The notes below the pieces were generated by a model. That model did no database searches and was not told the DNA's origin. It saw only the letters and a program-made list of their open reading frames with translations. A DNA stretch of 64,000 nt from Actibacterium pelagium (GTDB taxonomy: Bacteria; Pseudomonadota; Alphaproteobacteria; Rhodobacterales; Rhodobacteraceae), in NCBI RefSeq assembly GCF_002285415.1, contig NZ_NSBU01000004.1, forward strand, positions 620,001 to 684,000. Reading direction: 5' to 3'. The position numbers and the translations under genes are program-made. Shown here piece by piece: positions 35,173 to 44,469 of the stretch; the stretch's first letter is position 1; each line of letters starts with the position of its first letter.

Positions 35173-37203
35173 TTAGTAAGCGACCATCGTCAGCAGTTCG
35201 TACTCTGCGACCAATTCGTCGTCCTGATTGGTTAGCGTGACATGCCAGCGGACTTCGCCATATTCGTCGTTCCGCTTGGTCTTTTTCTTGACGGTCAGGC
35301 GAACCTTCATCGTGTCACCGGCCTCGACCGGTTTCATGAAGCGCAGGCCGTCCAGACCGGTGTTGGCCAGAACCGGCCCTTCGTTCGGTTCGACGAACAG
35401 GCCAGCCGCGAAGGACAACAGAAGATATCCATGGGCCACGCGACCCGGGAAGAACGGGTTCCGCTCTGCCGCGGCCTGATCCATGTGGGCATAGAATGTG
35501 TCGCCGGTGAAATGCGCGAAATGCTCGATGTCTTCCATCGTGACGGTGCGAGGTTCGGTGTAAAGCGTCTCGCCGATCTGCAGATCGTTGTAGCGACGGG
35601 TGAAGGGGTGGGCCGGACCGTCGATCTCGACCGCGCCGGGAACCCATTTCTCGCCAATAGCGGACAGAATTTCGGGAGAGCCCTGAATGGCGGTCCGTTG
35701 CATGTAGTGCTTCACACCGCGCACGCCGCCCATTTCCTCGCCGCCACCAGCGCGGCCGGGACCACCGTGCACCATGTGGGGCAGGGGTGAACCATGGCCG
35801 GTCGATTCTTTCATCGAGTCGCGGTTGTTGAAGTACAGGCGCCCGTGATAGGCGCCCGCGCCCATGGCAACCTGACGCGCAACGGCCGGATCATGGGTGA
35901 TGACCGAGGCTACCAGTGACCCCTGGCCCTTGTTCGCCAGTTCGATGGCGTGATCCAGATCACGGTAGCCCATCACGGTACTAACCGGGCCGAAGGCTTC
36001 GGTATCGTGGATACGCTGCGCAGCGTCGGGGTTGGCGCAATGGAACAGCATCGGTGGCAGGAAAGCGCCCTTGTCGGCATCTGCACCGTCAACGGCGAAG
36101 TCTTCGGGGTTACCAAAGACGCGCTCTGCCTCTTGTCCGATGATCGCGACCTTCTCTAGAACGTCTTGCTTTTGGCCGTTCGAAACCAAGGCACCCATGC
36201 TGGTGGTTTCCAGTTTCGGGTCGCCGATGACGGTTTTCGCAAGGCGCGCGGACAGGGCTTCGATGACGGCCTGAACCTGCGCTTCGGGGGCGATGATACG
36301 GCGGATGGCGGTACATTTCTGACCGGCCTTCGTGGTCATCTCACGTTGAACCTCTTTGACGAACAGGTCGAACTCAGGCGTGCCGGGTTCTGCATCTGGG
36401 CCAAGGATCGAGGCATTCAGGCTGTCTTGCTCCGCCACGAAGCGAACAGAGTTTTCAAGAATGACCGGGTTCGCGCGCAGTTTCAGCGCGGTGTCTGCAG
36501 ATCCGGTGAAGCTGACAACGTCCTGCATGGTCAGGCGGTCCAGCATGTCGCCCAAACCGCCCGAGACCAGCTGCAGTGCGCCAGCGGGCAGGATGCCCGA
36601 GTCCAGCATGATCCGCACACATAGCTCGGTGACATAGCAAGAATTGGTCGCCGGCTTCACGATCGCCGGAACACCGGCCAGCAGCGTGGGCGCGAGTTTT
36701 TCCAGCATGCCCCAGACAGGGAAGTTGAAGGCGTTGATGTGGATCGCGACACCTTGTAGCGGGGTGCAAATGTGCTGGCCAAGGAAGGTGCCATTGCGCG
36801 ACAGTTGTTCGATGTCGCCGTCCAGATAAACGTGCCCGTCCGGCATCTCGCGGCGGCCTTTCGAGGCGAAGACGAACATGGTGCCGATGCCGCCATCAAT
36901 GTCGATCATGTGGTCGGACTGGGTCGCGCCGGTGTCGAAGGACAGGTCGTACATCGCCTGTTTGTGCTTGCCCAGATGGATCGACAGGGCCTTCAGCATC
37001 TTGGCGCGCTCGTGGAAGGTCATCTTGCGCAGGGCCGGACCACCAACATTGCGGGCATAGTCCAGCATCCCCTGTACATCCAACGCGTTGTTGCCGGCCG
37101 AGGCAATGACTTCGCCGGTTACGGCGCTGGCGATATTGCGGGCGCCTTCGCCCGGGGCAATCCATTCGCCCGAGGCGAAGCTGGAAATCTGTTGGATGGT
37201 CAT
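35173..37203 (-). CDS. paaZ: Bifunctional oxepin-CoA hydrolase / 3-oxo-5,6-dehydrosuberyl-CoA dehydrogenase
   Basis: A 676-aa fusion like E. coli PaaZ (681 aa). The N-terminal aldehyde dehydrogenase domain (1 to about 520) has the catalytic Cys in AGQKCTAIRRI (about residue 295). The C-terminal MaoC hydratase domain (about 540-676) has FAHFTGDTFYAHMD. It opens the oxepin ring of the epoxidised phenylacetyl-CoA product and oxidises the resulting aldehyde. ATG 37203 has AGGAG upstream. An ACCGTACGGT operator lies at 37272-37281, within the likely promoter. Confidence 0.95.
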   Translation of the reverse strand: MTIQQISSFASGEWIAPGEGARNIASAVTGEVIASAGNNALDVQGMLDYARNVGGPALRKMTFHERAKMLKALSIHLGKHKQAMYDLSFDTGATQSDHMIDIDGGIGTMFVFASKGRREMPDGHVYLDGDIEQLSRNGTFLGQHICTPLQGVAIHINAFNFPVWGMLEKLAPTLLAGVPAIVKPATNSCYVTELCVRIMLDSGILPAGALQLVSGGLGDMLDRLTMQDVVSFTGSADTALKLRANPVILENSVRFVAEQDSLNASILGPDAEPGTPEFDLFVKEVQREMTTKAGQKCTAIRRIIAPEAQVQAVIEALSARLAKTVIGDPKLETTSMGALVSNGQKQDVLEKVAIIGQEAERVFGNPEDFAVDGADADKGAFLPPMLFHCANPDAAQRIHDTEAFGPVSTVMGYRDLDHAIELANKGQGSLVASVITHDPAVARQVAMGAGAYHGRLYFNNRDSMKESTGHGSPLPHMVHGGPGRAGGGEEMGGVRGVKHYMQRTAIQGSPEILSAIGEKWVPGAVEIDGPAHPFTRRYNDLQIGETLYTEPRTVTMEDIEHFAHFTGDTFYAHMDQAAAERNPFFPGRVAHGYLLLSFAAGLFVEPNEGPVLANTGLDGLRFMKPVEAGDTMKVRLTVKKKTKRNDEYGEVRWHVTLTNQDDELVAEYELLTMVAY

Positions 37204-37270
37204 GAGTCTCTCCTCATCCTTTTCATCTTGTCGCGGCCGGGGCGCGCGAGTCCCCGTCGACATTAAAGTC

Positions 37271-37282
37271 GACCGTACGGTC
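37271..37282. promoter_or_regulatory. TetR-type operator before paaZ (probable PaaR site)
   Basis: GACCGTACGGTC is a perfect 12-bp palindrome 68 bases upstream of the paaZ start. Its core ACCGTACGGT recurs as ACCGTTCGGT (43629) and ACCGTATGGT (59925) before other paa transcription units, with similar flanks. TetR regulator PaaR is the natural candidate to bind it. Confidence 0.65.
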
Positions 37283-37324
37283 GGTCAATAAACTAGTAAG
37301 AGTTTTTCTCTCAACCGCTGTAAT

Positions 37325-38515
37325 CTAGCGGACCCGTGCGGGAAGATTGGCAAAACCACGGAATCGAATGCGCCCACCCCGTTCTGCGCCAGAGGCCAGC
37401 TGATAGTCTGGGAAGCGCTGCAGGAAACGGCCGACGGCAATGCGCCCTTCCATCCGGGCAAGGGTCAGCCCGACACAGGTGTGTGGCCCCCCGGCGAAAG
37501 CGTGATGTTTGTTCGGACGGCGATTCAGCAGCATTTCGTCCGGTTGATCGAACTGACGCGGATCGCGGTTGGCCGCCCCGATGCACAGATGGATATCTGT
37601 GCCTGCCGGTATGGTGTGGCCGTGGAAGGTGACATCTTCGGTGGTCAGTCGGTTGCCAAATTGGTTTGGGCTTTCCAGTCGCAGGAACTCATCGACGGCG
37701 GTGGTGATCAGATTTGGGTTTGCCAGCAGCTCTGCCCGCTTGTCGCGGTGACGTTCCAGCAGTTCCAGTGCATTGCCGATCAGGTTCGTCGTGGTTTCAT
37801 GCCCTGCGTTAAGGATGAAAATACAGTTTTGGTAAAGCTCTACCTCTGTCAGACCACCATCCACATCAGTCTGCATCAACCGTGTCAGAACATCGGTCTC
37901 GGGGTCGCCGGGGTTGGCGCGCCGATCTTCGATGATGTGGCGTAAGAAGGCTTTAAAATCCGCGACAGAGCGGTTCCCCCATTCTTCCTGTTCGGGTGTC
38001 AGTTGAGGTTCGAGCGCACCCAAGATCGCTAGCGACCAATCCCGCAAAGGACCACGTTCGTCGCGGGGGATACCCAGAAGATTGCCGATGATCTCGATCG
38101 GGATGGCCCCGGCAAAATCCTCGATCAGTTCAACGTCGCCTTTGGCCTGCATCTCGTCCAGCAAGCTATCGACCAAAGTGATCAGGCCGGGCTCCATCTG
38201 GGCCAAGGCACGCGGGTTCATCGCCCCGACCATCACCTTGCGCACTCGCGTGTGCAGCGGCGGGTCGTTGAAAACAAGGCTGGTGGTGTGATGTTCGTAC
38301 AAGGGGCTGTCGACCCCGTATTTCGGGCCGAAAACAGCCTTTTTGTCAGAGATGAACCGCGTCGTATCGCGATAGACCAAATCCAGATCTTCATACCGGG
38401 ATAGGACGAAGGTGCCGTCGGGCTGCGGGCAGACGGGTGTGTCCTCCCGCAACGCGGCGTAGATCGAATAAGGGTCCTCGTGAAACCCTTCGGGCAGGGC
38501 TGTGAGATTGAACAT
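37325..38515 (-). CDS. Cytochrome P450
   Basis: A 396-aa soluble bacterial P450. The heme loop FAGGPHTCVG has the thiolate Cys at about residue 347; the I-helix oxygen-activating motif is NAGHETTTN, and the ExxR pair is in DEFLRLE. It would hydroxylate or demethylate a small substrate with separate redox partners; none is encoded next to it. The start shares one base with the DctM stop (TGATG), so it is translationally coupled to the TRAP transporter. This suggests the imported compound is its substrate. The substrate is unknown. Confidence 0.9.
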   Translation of the reverse strand: MFNLTALPEGFHEDPYSIYAALREDTPVCPQPDGTFVLSRYEDLDLVYRDTTRFISDKKAVFGPKYGVDSPLYEHHTTSLVFNDPPLHTRVRKVMVGAMNPRALAQMEPGLITLVDSLLDEMQAKGDVELIEDFAGAIPIEIIGNLLGIPRDERGPLRDWSLAILGALEPQLTPEQEEWGNRSVADFKAFLRHIIEDRRANPGDPETDVLTRLMQTDVDGGLTEVELYQNCIFILNAGHETTTNLIGNALELLERHRDKRAELLANPNLITTAVDEFLRLESPNQFGNRLTTEDVTFHGHTIPAGTDIHLCIGAANRDPRQFDQPDEMLLNRRPNKHHAFAGGPHTCVGLTLARMEGRIAVGRFLQRFPDYQLASGAERGGRIRFRGFANLPARVR

Positions 38516-39867
38516 CAGTGACCCATCGCTCCCATATGTTCAGGCAGGACCAGTACCAGCCATGGGACCAGAACGATAAGGGCCAAGCGGAATATGTCAG
38601 CCACCCAGAAGGGGGTCACACCTTTGAAGATCGTGCCGGTCGAAACATCGCCGACGACGCCCTTTAGGATGAACACGTTCAGGCCCACCGGCGGCGTGAT
38701 CAGGCTGATTTCGGTCACGACGACCACGACGATGCCGAACCAGATCGGGTCATAGCCAAGCGAGGTTACCAGAGGGAAGAAGATCGGAACCGTCAGCAGC
38801 AACATCGAGAGCGATTCAAACACGCAGCCCAAAATGATGTAGATGCCAAGGATCATCAGGATGACCACGAAGGGTTTCACATCGTAGGCGGTGACCATGG
38901 CAATCAGGGCCTCGGGCAGGCCGGCCAAGTTGATGAAGTTCGAGAAGATCTGCGCGCCAATCAGGACTGAGAACAGGGCCGCTGCCGTGTGGGTGGTTTC
39001 CTTCAGGACTTCGAAAGTCGATTTGAAGGTCAGGCCACCGCGTGTCAGCGCGATCAGGAACGCGCCCATGGCGCCCATGCCCGCGGCCTCGGTCGGGCTG
39101 AAGGTCAGGTTCAACGGATGGAAGTCGAAAGCACCATAGAGGCCACCGATCACAAGGAAGAATAGTAACAGCACCGCCCAGACAGAGCGCAGTGCCTTCA
39201 GGCGCGCACCCCAGCCATGGCGTTCGCCTGCGGGGCCAGAATTCGGGTTGCGCCAGACGGTGTAGCGGACGGCGAATAGGTAAAACAGGATGCCCATGGC
39301 CCCCGGCAGGATGCCAGCGACGAACAGTTTCCCGATCGATGTTTCGGTCAGCAGGCCATAGATCACAAGGATTACGGACGGCGGGATCAGGATGCCAAGC
39401 GTACCGCCCGCAGCGATCGACGCGGTCGACAACTCATCCGAATAGCCATAGCGACGCATTTCGGGCATGGCGACTTTGGACATGGTCGCAGCGGTCGCCA
39501 GCGAGGACCCGCAGATAGCCGAGAAGCCACCACAGGCGGCAACCGTTGCCATCGCGATGCCACCGCGGAAGTGGCCAAGAAAGGCGTTGGAGACGGCATA
39601 AAGCTCTTTCGCCAATCCGCCTTTGTTCACAAACAGGCCCATCAGGATGAACAGGGGAACGACCGACAAACCATAGTCCTGGGCCGTGTCCATGATCTGG
39701 CGGCCAACCATGGACATGGCGGCTTTCAGGCCGCGTTCCGAAAAGATGTCTCCGCCCCGCTCATAGGCGAAGCCAAAGGTCCCAACGATGCCCATTGCAA
39801 AGACGATGGGCAGGCGAAACAGCACCAGTATCAGAACCAGTGCAAAACCAATCAGGGCTACGGTCAT
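38515..39867 (-). CDS. TRAP transporter large permease (DctM)
   Basis: A 450-aa membrane protein with about twelve or more helices, in the DctM family. Characteristic pieces are IMGLFVNKGGLAKELY near residue 75, AAGGTLGILIPPSVILVIYG, and ITPPVGLNVFILKG towards the C-terminus. It is the sodium-driven permease of a tripartite ATP-independent periplasmic transporter. It overlaps the small permease gene by 4 bases and the P450 gene by 1. Confidence 0.92.
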   Translation of the reverse strand: MTVALIGFALVLILVLFRLPIVFAMGIVGTFGFAYERGGDIFSERGLKAAMSMVGRQIMDTAQDYGLSVVPLFILMGLFVNKGGLAKELYAVSNAFLGHFRGGIAMATVAACGGFSAICGSSLATAATMSKVAMPEMRRYGYSDELSTASIAAGGTLGILIPPSVILVIYGLLTETSIGKLFVAGILPGAMGILFYLFAVRYTVWRNPNSGPAGERHGWGARLKALRSVWAVLLLFFLVIGGLYGAFDFHPLNLTFSPTEAAGMGAMGAFLIALTRGGLTFKSTFEVLKETTHTAAALFSVLIGAQIFSNFINLAGLPEALIAMVTAYDVKPFVVILMILGIYIILGCVFESLSMLLLTVPIFFPLVTSLGYDPIWFGIVVVVVTEISLITPPVGLNVFILKGVVGDVSTGTIFKGVTPFWVADIFRLALIVLVPWLVLVLPEHMGAMGH

Positions 39868-40370
39868 TGGGACTGCTCCGTCAAAGTGTGGGGGGCAAAG
39901 ATGTGCAGGAGGCCGGTAATCACCATCGCAACGGCCGCGATGGCGGTGAAGAATGCGATGAACCAGCCAATATAGAAGACGGGGATCGAAAGGTATTCGG
40001 TCACGTCGCCATAGTCGCGGGCGCGTTCGGACAGAATCCAGACGCGTTGAATGGGCCAGATCAGCATGATCCCAGAGGCCAGATACACGATGGCGTCACG
40101 GGCACGGGAAAGGCGCAGTCGGGCGAATAAACCATCAGTCAGGTCGACCGCGATCTGGCCCTTACCTGCTGAAATCATTGGAAGAACCGAGAAGACAAGG
40201 ATCGCCATCAGGATGCGGGTCAGCTCTGTGGCGGCTTCGATCGGTGAATTGAAAACAGAACGCAGGATGACGTCGAAAAATGTCATCACCATCAGAATAA
40301 ACAGCGCCACACAGGCCAGCAGCGTCGGTAAAAAGCTGGCGCGGCGCGCGAAGGTCACGAGATTTTGCAT
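39864..40370 (-). CDS. TRAP transporter small permease (DctQ)
   Basis: A 168-aa protein with four hydrophobic helices, the first at LLACVALFILMVMTFFDVILR and the last at WFIAFFTAIAAVAMVITGLL. The E/T-rich connector EAATELTRILMAILVF is typical of DctQ. It pairs with DctM and docks the binding protein. It lies between the binding-protein gene and dctM, with a stop/start overlap to dctM. Confidence 0.88.
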   Translation of the reverse strand: MQNLVTFARRASFLPTLLACVALFILMVMTFFDVILRSVFNSPIEAATELTRILMAILVFSVLPMISAGKGQIAVDLTDGLFARLRLSRARDAIVYLASGIMLIWPIQRVWILSERARDYGDVTEYLSIPVFYIGWFIAFFTAIAAVAMVITGLLHIFAPHTLTEQSQ

Positions 40371-40394
40371 GGTAAGTCCCCTGCGTGTGGAAAT

Positions 40395-40419
40395 GGCTGG
40401 CGAGGTGTCCCCGCCAGCC
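40395..40419 (-). other. Hairpin between TRAP binding-protein and small-permease genes
   Basis: GGCTGGC (40395-40401) pairs with GCCAGCC (40413-40419), extending with one mismatch to about 11 bp. It begins 8 bases past the binding-protein stop and has no T-run. Such hairpins usually protect the upstream mRNA so that more binding protein than permease is made. Confidence 0.6.
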
Positions 40420-40427
40420 GATTGGCC

Positions 40428-41450
40428 TTACTGAGCGGCCATTTCTTTCACGATAAGGTCATAGGCGGCCTGGGCGTCGATGCCTGCATCGTTGACTTCG
40501 CCAATGACTTTGGTGCGAACGTCTGCAGCGATCATGTTGAACTTTTCCAGATCCGCGGCAGAAGCAGCGTTGATCGCGTTGCCTTCGGTGCCTTCGGTCG
40601 CTTCACGGCCAATCGTGTCGATCTGGTCCCAGATCTTGCCGATTTCACGGCTCAGCGGCTCACCGAAGACTTTTTCGTCCAGTGCTTTCTGCAGGTCTTC
40701 CGGCAGGTCTGCGAAAGTGTCTTCGTTCATGATGAAGGCGAAAGATCCGCGATACAGACCGCCCGGGATTTCATACACGTTCTGTGCAACTTCGGTCAGC
40801 TTGAAGCCCTTGCGCGATTCAAACGGCATAACAACGCCGTCGGCCGCTTTCGATGCCAGGGTCTCATAGACTTTTGGTGCGGGAACCTGGATGCCGGTCG
40901 CACCCAAAGCTGCGCCTACGTCACCGCCAACACCGCCGGGAATACGGACTTTCAGGCCAGAAACCTGATCCAGTGCGGTCACTGCGCTGCTCGAATGCAG
41001 CTGTGCCGGGCCGTGCGTGTGCAGAGCGATCAGCTTAACGCCACGGTGCTCGTTGGCGCCCTTCAGGTGCGCTTCGTAAGCGCGCCAGTAGGCGACAGAT
41101 GCCGCTTCTGCGGAACCTTCGTAGCCAGGAAGTTCAATCATCTTGGTGGTGACAAAGCGACCGGGCTGGTAACCGTGGAAGATGATCGACGCATCAGCTG
41201 CGCCATCCATGATCAGGTCCATCTGCGCCGGCGGCGGGGCGATGCCCAGCTTCAGTTCGGCGGTGACTTTGCCGTCGGTGGCTTCTTCAACCATTTCGAT
41301 GAATTTCGGCCACATCATCGCGTTGATGCCGTGGGTGGGCGGTGCCCAGCTAGAAATGGTCAGCGTGTAGTCCGCTGCAAAGGCCACAGCGCCGGATAGC
41401 GCCATCGTGGCGCCTGCCAGAAGCGAAGTGAGTTTCGAAAGTTTGGCCAT
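40428..41450 (-). CDS. TRAP transporter substrate-binding protein (DctP)
   Basis: A 340-aa periplasmic protein. It has a Sec signal peptide with cleavage likely after GAVAFA, then TLTISSWAPPTHGINAMMWPKF, which is the DctP family start. The central RIPGGVGGDVGAALGATGIQVPAPKVYETL carries the conserved substrate-carboxylate Arg region. The ATG at 41450 follows GGAGG. The ligand is probably an organic or aromatic acid, as family members bind carboxylates and the cluster is for aromatic acids. The promoter region contains a 36-bp palindrome shared in part with the MarR gene region. Confidence 0.92.
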   Translation of the reverse strand: MAKLSKLTSLLAGATMALSGAVAFAADYTLTISSWAPPTHGINAMMWPKFIEMVEEATDGKVTAELKLGIAPPPAQMDLIMDGAADASIIFHGYQPGRFVTTKMIELPGYEGSAEAASVAYWRAYEAHLKGANEHRGVKLIALHTHGPAQLHSSSAVTALDQVSGLKVRIPGGVGGDVGAALGATGIQVPAPKVYETLASKAADGVVMPFESRKGFKLTEVAQNVYEIPGGLYRGSFAFIMNEDTFADLPEDLQKALDEKVFGEPLSREIGKIWDQIDTIGREATEGTEGNAINAASAADLEKFNMIAADVRTKVIGEVNDAGIDAQAAYDLIVKEMAAQ

Positions 41451-41502
41451 TGGATCCTCCCTGAGATGGCTATTCAAGTTCGATAACTGGGGTCTGAATT
41501 TC

Positions 41503-41538
41503 ATTTCATTTGTAACGATTAATCGTTTCAAATGAAAT
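41503..41538. promoter_or_regulatory. 36-bp near-perfect palindrome before TRAP operon (MarR-type operator)
   Basis: The two 18-bp halves (41503-41520, 41521-41538) are complementary at all but one position pair. The right half holds TTTCAAATGAAA (41526-41537). ATCGTTTCAAnTGAAAnGA matches the repeat before the MarR gene at 53692 nearly base for base. It lies 53-88 bases before the binding-protein start and is a strong candidate operator of that MarR protein. Confidence 0.7.
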
Positions 41539-41555
41539 GAACAAGGATTCTTTGT

Positions 41556-43577
41556 CTATTTTCCTGATAATTTCCAAGAATTGGGGCTCTCTTCGGCGAC
41601 GGTTTCCATCGTCGCCCGAGAAACACTTTTTCCGATCTCGGTCTGATAGTTCATTGGTCCGCCGCGCCAACGCGGGAAGCCATACCCATGGATTTGAACC
41701 ATATCGACGGCCTCTGCGTTTTCAGCGATACCCTCTTCGATGATCAGCGCGCCTTCGTTCGCAAGAACCGCCAGAAGACGAGAAGAAATCTCTTCGGAAG
41801 AGAACTGTTTTCGGACGATGCGATGCTTCGCAGAATAGGCTTCGACGATGCCCTCAACTTCCGGATCCCTGATCGGGGCGCGGTTGCCCTCTTCATAGCG
41901 ATACCAGCCCTTGCCTGATCGTTGGCCGAACCGTTCCATTTCGCAAAGTTGGTCCGCGATCGAAACGTAACGCTCTTTCGGGTCGCGGGTTTCTGCATTG
42001 CGTTTACGGTTGGCCCAAGCGATCTGCAGACCGGTAAGGTCTTGCAATTCGTACGGTCCCATCGGCATGCCGAATTCTCGGACCGCTTCGTCCACCTGAT
42101 AGGGAAGTGCGCCGTCAGCAAGAAGGTAATCTGCCTCTCGACGAAACGCTGCCAGCATCCGGTTTCCGATAAAGCCGTCACAGATTCCGGACAGAACAGA
42201 CACCTTCCGCAGTTTCTTGCCCAAGGCAAAGCCCGTTGCGATTACTTCGGCGCTGGTTTCCGGGGTCTTCACGATCTCCAGCAGCTTCATCACATGGGCA
42301 GGGCTGAAGAAGTGAAGACCGATGCAGCGCGATTGGTTTTCGATCCCGGCGAAAATCTCGGTCGGATCAAGATAGGACGTGTTCGTCGCAAGGATGGCGT
42401 TTGCGTCCATGTGTTCGGCAAGGCTGGTAAAGACCTGTTGCTTTACACCCAAATCTTCGAACACCGCTTCGATCGCCAGTTGCGCATCTGCCGCCTCGGC
42501 ATAGTCATCGACCGCCTTAAAGGCGGACAGGCGATCTTTCATTAGCGCTTCAGACATCTTGCCGCGTTTGACCGCGCCTTGCAGAAGGCTGGCGACGCGT
42601 TCTTGGGCGGCAGCTGCGGCTTCGGTGTCACGCTCAATCAAGGTGACCGACAGGCCGCCGGTCAAAGCTGCCGTTGCGATCCCAGCCCCCATCAACCCGC
42701 CGCCAACAACAGCGATCTGGCTGATATTACGTGGTTCAACCCCAACGATGTCACTGGGCTTCGACACGCTGCGTTCGGCAAAGAATGCGTGGCGCAGGGC
42801 GCGGCTTTCGGCGCTTTTGCGCAGTTCCAGATGGCGCGCCCGCTCTTTTGGCTGTCCGTGTTCAAAGGGCTCCAAAGCCCAGATCAGCGCCATAAGGTTT
42901 TCCAAGGGCGACCGCTGGCCCTTCGCGCGCTTTTTCAGGGCGGCGTGAGAGCTCTCTAACAAATCGACCGCGAATTCGGGTACTTCGCGCTGGCTGACAG
43001 GAAGCGGACGTTCCGGCAGTTCTTTTGCGAAGTCGCGCGCAGCCTGGGTCAGATCGGCTTCGATCAGGTCCACCGCGCCGAGCGGTTTCAGGGCTTCGGC
43101 CTTCAGGATCTTGCCAGAGCACGCCATGTCGATGGCGGTTTCCATTCCCACAAGGCGCGGCAAACGTTGCGTGCCGCCCGCGCCGGGGATCAAGCCTACA
43201 TTGACTTCTGGCAGGCCGAATCCGGTACCCGGGGCAGCAATCCGCCACGCACAGGCCATTGCGATCTCGAAGCCGCCGCCCAACACATTGCCGTGCATCA
43301 GGGCGACAAAAGGAACCTTGCTCTCCTCGATCATTTGAACGACGTCAGGCAAATGTGGCTCTACCGCTGGGGCGTCGAACTCTGACATGTCTCCACCTGC
43401 GATGAAGGTCTTACCCGCGCAGCCCAAGAAAGCCACACGCGCCCCTTTGACCGCAGCCACGGCATCTGCCAACCCTTGACGCACCTTGGTAGAGGTCGCG
43501 TTCACCGGCGGGTTGTTCACTGTGACCCACGCGATGTCGCCCTCGAACTCGACTTTGACCAGCGGCGCTTGTGGCAT
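41556..43577 (-). CDS. Bifunctional enoyl-CoA hydratase / 3-hydroxyacyl-CoA dehydrogenase (FadJ-like)
   Basis: A 673-aa FadB/FadJ-type fusion. The N-terminal crotonase domain (about 10-190) has IAGGDMSEF and VLGGGFEIAMACAWRIA. The NAD-binding 3-hydroxyacyl-CoA dehydrogenase part begins near residue 288 with VVGGGLMGAG, and the C-terminal domain has SGKGWYRYE. I see no separate paaF or paaH in this island, so it probably does both steps of the 2,3-dehydroadipyl-CoA to 3-oxoadipyl-CoA route. ATG 43577 has AAAAGGA upstream; ATG 43595 is an alternative. It is divergent from paaG across a shared ACCGTTCGGT operator. Confidence 0.88.
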   Translation of the reverse strand: MPQAPLVKVEFEGDIAWVTVNNPPVNATSTKVRQGLADAVAAVKGARVAFLGCAGKTFIAGGDMSEFDAPAVEPHLPDVVQMIEESKVPFVALMHGNVLGGGFEIAMACAWRIAAPGTGFGLPEVNVGLIPGAGGTQRLPRLVGMETAIDMACSGKILKAEALKPLGAVDLIEADLTQAARDFAKELPERPLPVSQREVPEFAVDLLESSHAALKKRAKGQRSPLENLMALIWALEPFEHGQPKERARHLELRKSAESRALRHAFFAERSVSKPSDIVGVEPRNISQIAVVGGGLMGAGIATAALTGGLSVTLIERDTEAAAAAQERVASLLQGAVKRGKMSEALMKDRLSAFKAVDDYAEAADAQLAIEAVFEDLGVKQQVFTSLAEHMDANAILATNTSYLDPTEIFAGIENQSRCIGLHFFSPAHVMKLLEIVKTPETSAEVIATGFALGKKLRKVSVLSGICDGFIGNRMLAAFRREADYLLADGALPYQVDEAVREFGMPMGPYELQDLTGLQIAWANRKRNAETRDPKERYVSIADQLCEMERFGQRSGKGWYRYEEGNRAPIRDPEVEGIVEAYSAKHRIVRKQFSSEEISSRLLAVLANEGALIIEEGIAENAEAVDMVQIHGYGFPRWRGGPMNYQTEIGKSVSRATMETVAEESPNSWKLSGK

Positions 43578-43628
43578 GCCTGTTCCTTTTGACATGTTCA
43601 GATTCGTTGCGAGGTTATTTATTGACCA

Positions 43629-43638
43629 ACCGTTCGGT
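43629..43638. promoter_or_regulatory. TetR-type operator between FadJ-like gene and paaG
   Basis: ACCGTTCGGT inside CCAACCGTTCGGTTAAT sits in the 104-bp divergent region. It shares its core and flanks with the sites at 37272 and 59925, consistent with PaaR control of both directions. Confidence 0.6.
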
Positions 43639-43681
43639 TAATGCAATATTTATGTTGGAACAAACGACAAGCGGGACCGCT

Positions 43682-44467
43682 ATGAGCGATACGATTCTTG
43701 CGCAGGATCACGGGAACTGGGTGGAAATCACCCTGAATCGCCCGGAAAAACTGAATTCTTTCAATGAGGAAATGCATCTGGCCCTTCGCGGGGCCTTAGA
43801 GGCTGCCCGCGACAATGGCGCGCGTGCCGTACTGCTGACCGGAGCAGGTCGGGGATTCTGCGCGGGCCAAGATCTTGGCGATCGCGACCCGTCGAAAATG
43901 GATGGTCCGCCTGATCTGGGACATACGGTTCGGACTTTTTATGCCCCTCTCGTACGGCTGATTCGCTCGTTGAACTTTCCGGTTATCTGCGCGGTGAATG
44001 GTGTGGCAGCTGGTGCAGGTGCCAATCTTGCATTGGCTTGCGACATGGTTCTGGCGGGCGAAAGCGCCAAGTTCATCCAAAGCTTTTCCAAGGTCGGGCT
44101 GATTCCCGACACTGGTGGCAGCTGGCACCTGCCGCGCCTTCTGGGTGAGGCCCGCGCCAAGGGCTTGGCCTTCACGGCGCAACCGCTGAAAGCCAAGCAG
44201 GCGGAAGACTGGGGTCTGATCTGGAAAGCCCTGCCCGACGAAGAGTTGATGACCGAGGCCCGCGCAATGGCTGAACAGTTCGCCAACGGCCCGACCCTTG
44301 GCCTTGGCCTGACGAAACAAAGCATTCAAACGGCTGCGGTGAACACACTATCTGACCAGTTGGATCTTGAGGCTGAAGCCATGAAAACCTGTGGTGAAAG
44401 TGCCGACTATGCCGAAGGTGTCGCAAGTTTCCTTGAGAAACGCGCACCGAATTTTCAGGGTAAGTGA
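43682..44467 (+). CDS. paaG: 2-(1,2-epoxy-1,2-dihydrophenyl)acetyl-CoA isomerase
   Basis: A 261-aa crotonase-fold enzyme (E. coli PaaG is 262). The oxyanion-hole and active-site region GAGRGFCAGQDLGDR and the later NGVAAGAGANLALACDMVLA match PaaG. It converts the ring epoxide to oxepin-CoA for PaaZ. The frame is open upstream, but the ATG at 43682 gives the family length. It starts a plus-strand operon, paaG-paaI-paaK-paaR. Confidence 0.92.
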   Translation: MSDTILAQDHGNWVEITLNRPEKLNSFNEEMHLALRGALEAARDNGARAVLLTGAGRGFCAGQDLGDRDPSKMDGPPDLGHTVRTFYAPLVRLIRSLNFPVICAVNGVAAGAGANLALACDMVLAGESAKFIQSFSKVGLIPDTGGSWHLPRLLGEARAKGLAFTAQPLKAKQAEDWGLIWKALPDEELMTEARAMAEQFANGPTLGLGLTKQSIQTAAVNTLSDQLDLEAEAMKTCGESADYAEGVASFLEKRAPNFQGK

Positions 44468-44469
44468 CG

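Noticed and set aside
40365-41399. Plus-strand open frame of 344 codons opposite the TRAP binding-protein gene
   Set aside because: Shadow of a well-supported gene with signal peptide.
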